This document shows positions 1 through 6,164 of a stretch of DNA of 6,549 bases, piece by piece. The number at the start of each line of letters is the position of its first letter. Positions within the stretch are counted from its first letter, which is position 1. The translations under genes were made by a program, and so were the position numbers. Origin of the DNA: Candidatus Omnitrophota bacterium (lineage in GTDB: Bacteria; Omnitrophota; Omnitrophia; Omnitrophales; Aquincolibacteriaceae); NCBI GenBank assembly GCA_023819025.1, contig JAMWDC010000082.1, positions 1 through 6,549 on the forward strand, given 5' to 3'. The notes below the pieces were generated by a model. The model was not told where the DNA came from. It made no database searches and saw only the letters and a program-made list of their open reading frames with translations.

Positions 1-168
1 AAAATGAAGGGAGCCGAGGTTGCACAATCTCCGGTCGCGTCAAAAGACGCGGGTGCGCCCGTTTCGATGGACAAACAGCCTCCGGCAAATTCCGTAGCGG
101 CCAAAACCGATGCGCAAGCAACACCTCCCAAAGGTTCTGAATCAGCAAAAGCTACGGACAGCAAATAA
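1..168 (+). CDS. 3' end of an unidentified gene (disordered Ala/Pro/Lys-rich tail)
   Basis: Frame 1 is open from the window edge to a TAA at 166-168, giving 55 codons. I do not recognise the protein. The visible part is low-complexity: about 12 Ala, 8 Lys, 7 Ser and 6 Pro in 55 residues, with no aromatic residues and no Cys or His. This looks like a disordered C-terminal tail or linker. An ATG at 4-6 is in frame, but no ribosome binding site is visible before it, and a free 54-residue peptide of this composition is less likely than the end of a longer gene. It lies 27 bases upstream of recG on the same strand, so the two may be co-transcribed. That it is coding rests on the open frame, its protein-like composition and its position. 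The family cannot be decided without the upstream sequence. Confidence 0.55.
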   Translation, partial: KMKGAEVAQSPVASKDAGAPVSMDKQPPANSVAAKTDAQATPPKGSESAKATDSK

Positions 169-195
169 CCCGACTTGTCGTCATCTTGATCTCCG

Positions 196-2259
196 ATGAA
201 AACCCAAACGCCACCACAAACCGGGAATGTACGCTATCTGAAGGGCGTCGGTCCCAAACGGGCGTTCGCCTTAGAAAAACTCGGTATTCATTCGGTCCAC
301 GACCTGATTTATTTTTTCCCGCGCCGCTATGAAGACCGAAGCCACTTTAAGTCCATCTCTGAGGTACGGCCGGGTGAATCCGCAACGGTCCGCGGAAAAG
401 TTCTGGCAGTTAAATTAAAACCCGTCCGGAGGATGCCAATTGTTGAAGTCTTGATCGGCGACGCAAACGGAATCATCCCAGCCGTATGGTTCAACCAGCC
501 CTATCTGAGATCCCATTTCACGGCCGGACGGGATGTCATCGTCTTTGGCAAAGTTGACCTTTATCAAGGGCGCATGCAGATGATCTCGCCCGAATATGAG
601 TTCGTCGACCCGGACGAGGAAGGTATTCATGCCGGGCGGATCACTCCCATCTATCCTCTGACCGAGGGTCTTTTCCAGCGATCCCTGCGATCCACATTAA
701 AAGACGCGGTGGAGTCTCAACTTGAAAAAATCATTCCCCGAGACTTTCTCAGCGAAGCCTTTCGCCAGAAACATCAGCTGATGGAATTAAGAGACGCCGT
801 TCGCGAAATGCATTTTCCGGTAAGTTTCGAGAGGCTGGAGGCCGCACGACAACGCATCATCTTTGACGAATTCTTTTTGTTTGAAATCACCCTTCTTAAA
901 AAAGTTGAGAACATGAAAACGAAATACTGTTCCTACGCGCTGCAGGACATCCATCCCTGGATTGAAGAATTCTTCCAATCTCTCCCGTTTCAACTGACCG
1001 CAGGTCAACTTCAGGCAATCTCAGAAATCACGGGGGATTTAAAAAAAAGTTATCCCATGAACCGGCTGTTGATGGGGGATGTCGGAAGCGGCAAGACGGT
1101 CGTCGCTGCACTTGCCCTTTTACTGACCGCAAAAAACAAATATCAAAGTGCATTTCTCGTGCCGACCGAAATCCTTGCCGAGCAACATTACCAAACGCTT
1201 GAAAAATTACTGAAACCGTTTTCCGTCTCGTTGGGACTTTTAACTTCGAGTACACCGCCTCAGCGCCGGGAACGCATGCTTGCCGAACTGGCGCAGGGCA
1301 CTCTTTCCATCCTGATTGGGACCCACGCCATCCTGCGAGAAAATGTTCGGTTTTCCTGCCTAGCCTTGGTCATTATCGACGAACAGCATAAATTCGGAGT
1401 CCACCAACGCTGCCAGCTTCTGAACACAAATCCCAGACCCCATCAATTGGTGATGACGGCTACGCCGATTCCCCGCACCTTGGCTTTGACCCTTTATGCG
1501 GATCTGGATATTTCGGTTTTGCGGGAACTTCCCACCGGTCGTCAGCCGGTCAAGACCTATTGGATCACGCGGGACAAACAAAACCAGATCCTTCAGCATA
1601 TCCTTGAAAAAGTCCAACAAGGGGAGCAGGCATATTTCATTTTTCCGTTAATTGAAGAAACTGAAAAAATGGATCTCCTGGCCGCCAAGAGAGAGTTCGA
1701 ACACCTCAAGAAAAAAACCTTCGCAAAAGTGTCCATGGGCCTTGTCCACGGCCGCCTCAGCCAGGATGAACGGGATTATGTCATGAGGTCCTTTCGCAAG
1801 GGTGACATTTCCGTTCTCGTTGCGACCTCCGTCGTGGAAGTCGGGGTCGACAACCCTAATGCCACGGTGATGGTCATTGAAAACGCGGAACGATTTGGCC
1901 TTTCGCAACTCCATCAGATGCGAGGGAGGATCGGTAGGGGATCTCGGCCGTCGGAGTGTTTTCTTTTCGGCGAACCCAAAACCGAAGAAGGCAAACGCCG
2001 GATGCGAATTCTCACTAAATCCAATGATGGATTCCTGATCGCAGAGGAAGATTTAAAACTACGCGGGCCCGGTGATTTTTGGGGAACACGCCAAAGCGGG
2101 GATCCGATGTTTCGAATTGCCGATCCGATCCGGGATTATTCCATTTTTTCAAAGGCTCGAGAAATCGCGATTGATCTTGTCAAACGCCATGCGATCAATC
2201 AGTCCGAGGAATGGAACGGCATAAAAAATCATCTAGAACAATTTCCGCTTCATTATTGA
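196..2259 (+). CDS. recG: ATP-dependent DNA helicase RecG
   Basis: RecG is a superfamily 2 double-strand DNA translocase that regresses stalled replication forks and processes branched DNA. The 687 residues match the usual bacterial length, without the long N-terminal extension seen in some lineages. Visible in order are an N-terminal helix-hairpin-helix-like segment (about 11-35, LKGVGPKRA), an OB-fold wedge domain (about 50-145) with the WFNQPYL segment at 98-104, a Q-motif-like LTAGQ (267-271), Walker A GDVGSGKT (294-301), DEQH box (395-398), motif III TATPIPRT (421-428), motif VI QMRGRIGR (574-581) and the RecG-specific TRG motif RGPGDFWGTRQSG (623-635). In motif V, Asn553 sits where Val is common (GVDNPNA). 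ATG 196 is the furthest possible start because an in-frame TGA lies at 187-189. No clear Shine-Dalgarno sequence precedes it. All helicase motifs are intact, so the protein is probably active. Confidence 0.97.
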   Translation: MKTQTPPQTGNVRYLKGVGPKRAFALEKLGIHSVHDLIYFFPRRYEDRSHFKSISEVRPGESATVRGKVLAVKLKPVRRMPIVEVLIGDANGIIPAVWFNQPYLRSHFTAGRDVIVFGKVDLYQGRMQMISPEYEFVDPDEEGIHAGRITPIYPLTEGLFQRSLRSTLKDAVESQLEKIIPRDFLSEAFRQKHQLMELRDAVREMHFPVSFERLEAARQRIIFDEFFLFEITLLKKVENMKTKYCSYALQDIHPWIEEFFQSLPFQLTAGQLQAISEITGDLKKSYPMNRLLMGDVGSGKTVVAALALLLTAKNKYQSAFLVPTEILAEQHYQTLEKLLKPFSVSLGLLTSSTPPQRRERMLAELAQGTLSILIGTHAILRENVRFSCLALVIIDEQHKFGVHQRCQLLNTNPRPHQLVMTATPIPRTLALTLYADLDISVLRELPTGRQPVKTYWITRDKQNQILQHILEKVQQGEQAYFIFPLIEETEKMDLLAAKREFEHLKKKTFAKVSMGLVHGRLSQDERDYVMRSFRKGDISVLVATSVVEVGVDNPNATVMVIENAERFGLSQLHQMRGRIGRGSRPSECFLFGEPKTEEGKRRMRILTKSNDGFLIAEEDLKLRGPGDFWGTRQSGDPMFRIADPIRDYSIFSKAREIAIDLVKRHAINQSEEWNGIKNHLEQFPLHY

Positions 2260-2266
2260 TTTATGT

Positions 2267-2272
2267 TAAAAT
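2267..2272 (+). promoter_or_regulatory. Candidate extended -10 promoter element upstream of rsmD
   Basis: TAAAAT (2267-2272) matches the TATAAT consensus at five of six positions and is preceded by TG with one intervening base (2264-2265), the extended -10 pattern. No good -35 is present at the proper distance; TTTCCG at 2242-2247 is a poor match with a 19-base spacing. It lies just after the recG stop in the only gap longer than 100 bases, where a promoter for the rsmD-to-fabD genes would be expected. A/T-rich DNA produces such matches by chance, so this is weak. Confidence 0.25.
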
Positions 2273-2349
2273 GATCAACAGATTCAAAACCTGATGGACC
2301 AGCTGTTATCCTTTCATAAAATTGTCGCGTGAACCCGAGGGCGTTGACC

Positions 2350-2354
2350 GGAGG
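2350..2354 (+). promoter_or_regulatory. Shine-Dalgarno sequence of rsmD
   Basis: GGAGG lies 11 bases before ATG 2366. It is the strongest ribosome binding site in the window and supports that start. An in-frame TGA at 2345-2347 rules out any earlier start. The spacing is slightly longer than ideal. A strong site fits rsmD being the first gene of a translation unit, whereas most later genes rely on overlaps. Confidence 0.7.
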
Positions 2355-2365
2355 CAAACGATCAT

Positions 2366-2962
2366 ATGCGCATCATCGGTGGAGATTTTAAATCCAGAAA
2401 AATTTATTTTCCGAAATCCCGACTGACACGTCCCATGACGGATCGGACAAAAGAAACTGTCTTTAATATCCTCGGAGGCCTTGTCGCAGGCAAGCACGTT
2501 CTCGATCTGTATGCGGGAAGCGGCAGTTTAGGCCTGGAAGCCCTCAGCCGCGGCGCCCTTCACGTCACGTTTGTGGATCGGGCCCAGTGGGCTGTCCCGG
2601 TCATTTACAAGAATCTCGGCCTTTTGGGCCTTCAGCCTAAAGCCAGGGTTCTGAAGGGTGATGTCTTAAAATTGATCCCAAAGCTCCAACGGGAGGGAAA
2701 ACTCTTCTCCCTCGTCTTTGTGGATCCTCCTTTCAACCAAGGACTTGTGAAAAAGACATTGATCAAGTTGGACGCATCTGGTATATTGACGCCTTTCGCG
2801 CAAATTGTTGTAGGACACTCCAGGCACGAAGAGTTACCGACCGAACTCCAACAACTACGGTTGACACGGACAAAACGCATTGGGCAGTCCTGCCTTTCGT
2901 TTTTCTTTCGCATGGAGACAAAACGTGGAGAAACGAAGAGCTATATATCCGGGGAGCTTTGA
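2366..2962 (+). CDS. rsmD: 16S rRNA (guanine966-N2)-methyltransferase RsmD
   Basis: RsmD uses S-adenosylmethionine to methylate N2 of G966 (E. coli numbering) in 16S rRNA during 30S assembly. The 198-residue product starts with the family signature MRIIGG followed by TRPMTDRTKE (21-30), which corresponds to the usual TRPT-DR-KE segment. SAM-binding motif I is DLYAGSG (47-53) and the catalytic motif IV is DPPF (120-123), where DPPY is more usual. The fold normally ends shortly after a segment equivalent to LSFFF (177-181). Here about 17 further residues follow, and most of that tail is read from DNA that also encodes the start of coaD, so it may be a non-essential extension. The start is fixed by the GGAGG site and an upstream in-frame stop. 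rsmD next to coaD is a very common bacterial pairing. Confidence 0.95.
   Translation: MRIIGGDFKSRKIYFPKSRLTRPMTDRTKETVFNILGGLVAGKHVLDLYAGSGSLGLEALSRGALHVTFVDRAQWAVPVIYKNLGLLGLQPKARVLKGDVLKLIPKLQREGKLFSLVFVDPPFNQGLVKKTLIKLDASGILTPFAQIVVGHSRHEELPTELQQLRLTRTKRIGQSCLSFFFRMETKRGETKSYISGEL
2914..2918 (+). promoter_or_regulatory. Shine-Dalgarno sequence deciding the coaD GTG start
   Basis: GGAGA lies inside the 3' end of rsmD, with 6-7 bases between it and GTG 2925. This well-placed site, together with the family's normal N-terminus, selects GTG 2925 over the longer in-frame TTG start at 2880, which has no comparable site. Confidence 0.75.
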
Positions 2963-3410
2963 TCCCGTGACATACGGACATTTGGATTTGATTAAGCGCG
3001 CCTTGTCAATCTTTGACGAAGTCTATGTGATCATCGCCGTCAATGCCGTTAAACAAACGATGTTCACGGTTGCTGAACGGCTCGACATGATGAAACGCGC
3101 CTGCTCCAGCTTGGGGGGTGTCGTCATCGATAGTCTCGAAGGTCTGACCGTTGAATATGCCGTCCAGAAAAAGATTCGGACGATTATCCGCGGACTGAGA
3201 GCCACCTCTGACTTTGATTATGAGTTTCAGATGGCGCTGACCAACCGCAAATTGTCCAAACAGGTCGATACGGTTTTTCTGATGCCTTCGGAGAATCATT
3301 TTTACCTTTCGTCACGTTTGATCAAGGAAATCGCTGCTTCCAAGGGTGACATTTCCAGCTATGTACCGGAGTTTGTGGCGAAAAAAATTTATGCCAAACT
3401 CGCTGTATGA
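2925..3410 (+). CDS. coaD: Phosphopantetheine adenylyltransferase CoaD
   Basis: CoaD catalyses the fourth step of CoA synthesis, joining 4'-phosphopantetheine and ATP to give dephospho-CoA and pyrophosphate; it is a soluble enzyme, hexameric in characterised members. Starting at GTG 2925 gives 161 residues, the usual family size, and puts the conserved RRAIYPGSFDP at residues 4-14. The nucleotidyltransferase TxGH motif is T16-Y-G-H19. K43 corresponds to the active-site Lys42 of E. coli, and RGLRATSDFDYE (89-100) is the conserved Arg-containing nucleotide-binding loop. The C-terminal SSRLIKEIA segment replaces the usual SS-[ST]-x-[LV]-KE form. A longer frame from TTG 2880 adds 15 residues unlike the family and is rejected. 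The gene overlaps rsmD by 38 bases and shares an ATGA with the next gene. All key residues are present. Confidence 0.96.
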   Translation: MEKRRAIYPGSFDPVTYGHLDLIKRALSIFDEVYVIIAVNAVKQTMFTVAERLDMMKRACSSLGGVVIDSLEGLTVEYAVQKKIRTIIRGLRATSDFDYEFQMALTNRKLSKQVDTVFLMPSENHFYLSSRLIKEIAASKGDISSYVPEFVAKKIYAKLAV

Positions 3411-3895
3411 AAATCTACTTACATGAACTCAAGCTTAGCACTCCCACCAAGGTCGCCCAGGAGTACAACGCCAAAGAATTAGATATGGAATTTGTGGATC
3501 TGAAATATTGCCGCCCCTTGAGTTTGGACGGTGTAATGGAGAAAGATGAAGATACGTTGACTTTCCGGGGGCACATCACGAGTGAAGTGGAACATACCTG
3601 CGGCCGCTGCCTGAAGGTTGTTAGGGAGTCGATCGATTGCCCTTTCGAACTATTTTATGATATCCGCGGAAAATTCGAACTCGATACGCTGTCGGATCTT
3701 CGTGAACTTTTGATATTGGACCATCCGATTTCATTTATCTGCGCCTCGGACTGCCGTGGACTTTGTCCGAATTGCGGGGCTAATCTCAACGAATCTCCGT
3801 GCGCCTGTATGAACGAATCGCGCCAAAAAACTTTTTCGGCGATTCAACAAATCCGGATGACTAAGAAGAAGGAAGAAAATCATGGCCAATCCTAA
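3407..3895 (+). CDS. yceD: DUF177/YceD family protein, 23S rRNA accumulation factor
   Basis: This 162-residue protein belongs to the YceD (DUF177) family, whose gene is nearly always directly upstream of rpmF. Work on E. coli and plant members implicates the family in 23S rRNA accumulation or processing, although the biochemical activity is not settled. The sequence shows a CGRC pair (C65, C68) in the middle and a C-terminal cluster C112, C116, C120, C123, C132 and C134 that includes GLCPNCG and LN, the family's hallmark. The cysteines suggest metal binding. The start ATG 3407 overlaps the coaD stop as ATGA with no clear Shine-Dalgarno sequence, so translation is probably coupled to coaD. The last codons overlap rpmF by 14 bases. 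Family assignment is firm; molecular function is inferred from the literature and position. Confidence 0.9.
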   Translation: MKIYLHELKLSTPTKVAQEYNAKELDMEFVDLKYCRPLSLDGVMEKDEDTLTFRGHITSEVEHTCGRCLKVVRESIDCPFELFYDIRGKFELDTLSDLRELLILDHPISFICASDCRGLCPNCGANLNESPCACMNESRQKTFSAIQQIRMTKKKEENHGQS

Positions 3896-4082
3896 ACGGC
3901 GTCACTCAAATACGCGTACCCGGTTAAGACGGGCGCACGATTTTTTGAGCCCGAAACCTGTCTCAAAATGTACCCATTGTGGCGCCGCAGTATTGACGCA
4001 TCAGATCTGCCCGGCGTGTGGCTATTACCGTGGCCGGCAAGTGATCACAGTGAAGGTCAAAGAGAAAAAGAAAAAAAGTTAA
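3882..4082 (+). CDS. rpmF: 50S ribosomal protein L32 (bL32), zinc-ribbon form
   Basis: bL32 is a small structural protein of the large ribosomal subunit. The 66-residue product begins with the family signature MANPKRRHSNTRTRLRRAH, very close to the common MAVPKRK start. It carries four cysteines in a zinc ribbon, C30-x2-C33 and C43-x2-C46, so it is the metal-binding (C+) version. The C-terminal end is a Lys-rich run typical of rRNA-binding tails. An AAGGAAG site at 3869-3875 is well spaced from ATG 3882 and lies inside the end of the DUF177 gene, which it overlaps by 14 bases. The following 57-base spacer leads to plsX, the usual downstream neighbour. Confidence 0.96.
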   Translation: MANPKRRHSNTRTRLRRAHDFLSPKPVSKCTHCGAAVLTHQICPACGYYRGRQVITVKVKEKKKKS

Positions 4083-4139
4083 TTCTATCCGCGAATTCAT
4101 TTAAAGATCGTGGGGCATTCAAACGAATGGGGGTTCGGA

Positions 4140-5171
4140 ATGATACGAATTGCCGTCGATGGAATGGGCGGCCATTACGCTCCTCAAGTGGTTGTTGAGG
4201 GGGCGGTACAAGCGGCGAATGATTTTGCCCATCTTGAGATTGTGTTGGTCGGACAAACTGACGCGCTCAAGCGGGAATTAAACCGCCATAAAGTGCTTGG
4301 CGGGAAAATCGTAATCGAGCACGCACCGGAAGTCATCGAAATGGGGGAGTCCCCCGTCTCCGCTCTAAAAAAGAAGAAAAGTTCCTCGATCGGCGTCTGC
4401 ATCGACCTCTTGAAACAAAGCAAGGTTGATGCCGTAATGACGGCCGGCAACACCGGAGCGGCAGTTGCTGCATCCACCATCCATCTCGGACTGTTAAAAG
4501 GCATCAAACGGCCCGGCATCGCCATCAGCACACCCACCCTCCATGGAATCTCGATCGCCATTGATGTCGGTGCCAATTTGAACCCGTCGGCTGAAGAGCT
4601 TTGTCAATATGCGATCATGGCAGATGTCTACGCCCGTTCCATTTATAAAAAGAAGCGGCCTTCTGTAGGGCTGCTGAATATCGGTGAGGAAGAATGCAAA
4701 GGAACGGAAGTTCTCAAAGAGGCGTACAAACTTTTGCGGGAATCATCTCTGAATTTTATCGGCAATATCGAAGGCCGGGACTTTTTTACCGGCAAAGTCG
4801 ATTGCATCATCTGTGATGGATTTGTCGGTAACGTGGTCCTCAAAATGTGCGAAAGTGTTATTGAAACCGCGGTCGCTTTAATTTCGCGGGAGCTTAAGAA
4901 AAATCCACTTTCTATCCTCGGCGCCACGCTTTGTAAGCCGGCTATGGATTCCATTCGCAAAGAAACCAATTATGAAGAGGCCGGCGGCGCCCCGCTTTTA
5001 GGGGTCAACGGCATCGTCATTATCAGCCACGGAATGTCCTCAGCCAAAGCAATTCGGAATGCCATTCGCGTTGCGGGCGAGATTGTTTCTCAAGATCTCA
5101 ATACCCACATTATCGATGCGATTTCTACGATGATCAACCCAACCAATAACTCGGTTAGGAAAAACCCCTGA
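4140..5171 (+). CDS. plsX: Phosphate acyltransferase PlsX
   Basis: PlsX converts acyl-ACP and inorganic phosphate to acyl-phosphate, the acyl donor that PlsY uses to start phospholipid synthesis; it is a peripheral membrane enzyme. From ATG 4140 it has 343 residues, the usual length. Recognisable blocks are the N-terminal VDGMGG (6-11), TAGNTGA, IDVGANLNPSAEEL, GLLNIGEEECKG, GNIEGRDFFTG, CDGFVGNVVLK and GGAPLLGVNG. In the first block the usual GGD is GGH (His12, codon 4173-4175). The frame is open back to a GTG at 4110, which would add ten residues. ATG 4140 is preferred because family members begin a few residues before the DxMGG motif. Its ribosome site is weak (GGGGG at 4129-4133). The stop overlaps the fabH start as TGATG, implying coupled translation. 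Confidence 0.95.
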   Translation: MIRIAVDGMGGHYAPQVVVEGAVQAANDFAHLEIVLVGQTDALKRELNRHKVLGGKIVIEHAPEVIEMGESPVSALKKKKSSSIGVCIDLLKQSKVDAVMTAGNTGAAVAASTIHLGLLKGIKRPGIAISTPTLHGISIAIDVGANLNPSAEELCQYAIMADVYARSIYKKKRPSVGLLNIGEEECKGTEVLKEAYKLLRESSLNFIGNIEGRDFFTGKVDCIICDGFVGNVVLKMCESVIETAVALISRELKKNPLSILGATLCKPAMDSIRKETNYEEAGGAPLLGVNGIVIISHGMSSAKAIRNAIRVAGEIVSQDLNTHIIDAISTMINPTNNSVRKNP

Positions 5172-6160
5172 TGCCTCCGCAATATCAAGCGGCCATCACC
5201 GGACTCGGCGCTTACGTCCCCGAAAAGGTGTTGACTAATTTTGATCTGGAAAAAATGGTTGACACGACGGACGAATGGATTCGAACGCGGACCGGAATCC
5301 GTGAACGCCGGATTGCGGCCAAAGGCCAAAGCGCAAGTGATCTCGGAGTCCGTGCCGGAATGGAAGCGATCCAAGATGCCGGCTTAACTCCTAAAGATAT
5401 TGATCTGATCATTGTCGCCACAGTCACTCCGGATATGGCCTTTCCTTCAACGGCTTGTTACATTCAGACAAAAATTGGTGCGGACTGCGGGGCCTTTGAC
5501 ATGGCCGCTGCGTGTTCGGGCTTCCCCTATGCGCTTGCGGTCGGGGAAAGTTTTATCCGGTCCGGCCGTTATCAGCATATTCTGGTCATCGGCTCTGAAG
5601 TTCTTTCAGGATTCATCGATTGGACGGATCGTTCCACGTGCGTCTTGTTCGGAGATGGAGCCGGTGCTGCTGTGGTTTCGCGATCCAATCATGAAAGCCA
5701 TGGAATTATTGCAACCCATTTGGGTTCGGACGGATCTCAGGCTGATCTCTTGCAGATCCCGGCTGGTGGATCCATGAATCCGCCTTCTGAGGAAACGATC
5801 CGAAACCGCATGCATTTCCTCAAAATGCAAGGATCGGAAGTTTTCAAAATTGCCGTCAGAACCATGGAATATGCTGTCAAAGAGGTCTTGAAAGCCGGAC
5901 ATCTTCAACTGAGCGATATCGACTGTCTGATCCCGCACCAGGCCAATATGCGCATCCTTCAGGCCGTAACCGAACGTTTAGAGCTCTCCCCAGAAAAAGT
6001 TTTTATCAACGTCGAACGATACGGCAATATGTCGAGTGCCTCCACGATTGTAGCGTTGTATGAGGCCGTCAAAACGGGCAAGGTCAAGAAAGGTTCAAAC
6101 ATCATTCTGGTCGCTTTCGGCGGGGGACTGACGTGGGCCTCAACCCTTATTCACTGGTAA
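5171..6160 (+). CDS. fabH: 3-oxoacyl-ACP synthase III (KAS III, FabH)
   Basis: FabH starts type II fatty acid synthesis by condensing an acyl-CoA, normally acetyl-CoA or a branched primer, with malonyl-ACP. The 329-residue protein has the full thiolase-fold signature: the nucleophile Cys115 in AAACSGF, His256 in PHQAN and Asn286 in RYGNMSSAS form the catalytic triad. W36 and R40 in the DEWIRTRTGI segment correspond to the CoA-contacting Trp32 and Arg36 of E. coli. GDGAGAA (161-167) and the C-terminal FGGGLTWAS are also standard. An AGGA at 5157-5160 lies 10 bases before the ATG, and the start shares one base with the plsX stop. Primer preference (acetyl versus branched) cannot be read with confidence from the sequence. 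Confidence 0.97.
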   Translation: MPPQYQAAITGLGAYVPEKVLTNFDLEKMVDTTDEWIRTRTGIRERRIAAKGQSASDLGVRAGMEAIQDAGLTPKDIDLIIVATVTPDMAFPSTACYIQTKIGADCGAFDMAAACSGFPYALAVGESFIRSGRYQHILVIGSEVLSGFIDWTDRSTCVLFGDGAGAAVVSRSNHESHGIIATHLGSDGSQADLLQIPAGGSMNPPSEETIRNRMHFLKMQGSEVFKIAVRTMEYAVKEVLKAGHLQLSDIDCLIPHQANMRILQAVTERLELSPEKVFINVERYGNMSSASTIVALYEAVKTGKVKKGSNIILVAFGGGLTWASTLIHW

Positions 6161-6164
6161 GCTC

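Noticed and set aside
2273..2310. Rho-independent terminator after recG
   Set aside because: The imperfect stem is A/T-rich with a bulge, the loop is 21 bases and no T run follows, so it does not meet the pattern.
2880..2924. Longer coaD from TTG 2880
   Set aside because: The 15 extra residues do not resemble CoaD, no good ribosome site precedes TTG, and GTG 2925 has a well-spaced GGAGA and gives the normal 161-residue length.
4081..4129. Two short inverted repeats in the rpmF-plsX spacer (AATTC/GAATT at 4081-4097; CATTC/GAATG at 4116-4129) as a terminator or operator
   Set aside because: Stems are only five base pairs, with no following T run, and they do not resemble a FapR or FabT operator. 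Chance is sufficient explanation.
4110..4139. Longer plsX from GTG 4110
   Set aside because: It adds ten residues before the normal PlsX start; ATG 4140 gives the expected N-terminus a few residues before the DxMGG motif.
3968..4198. Open frame of 76 codons overlapping rpmF and the start of plsX on the + strand
   Set aside because: It is an alternate frame across two well-supported genes, has no family resemblance, and appears to be a by-product of their codon use.
4184..4576. 130-codon minus-strand open frame opposite plsX
   Set aside because: It lies wholly within plsX on the opposite strand, shows no recognisable domain and is typical of antisense frames in genes of this base composition. 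The other minus-strand frames inside recG, coaD, plsX and fabH were rejected for the same reason.
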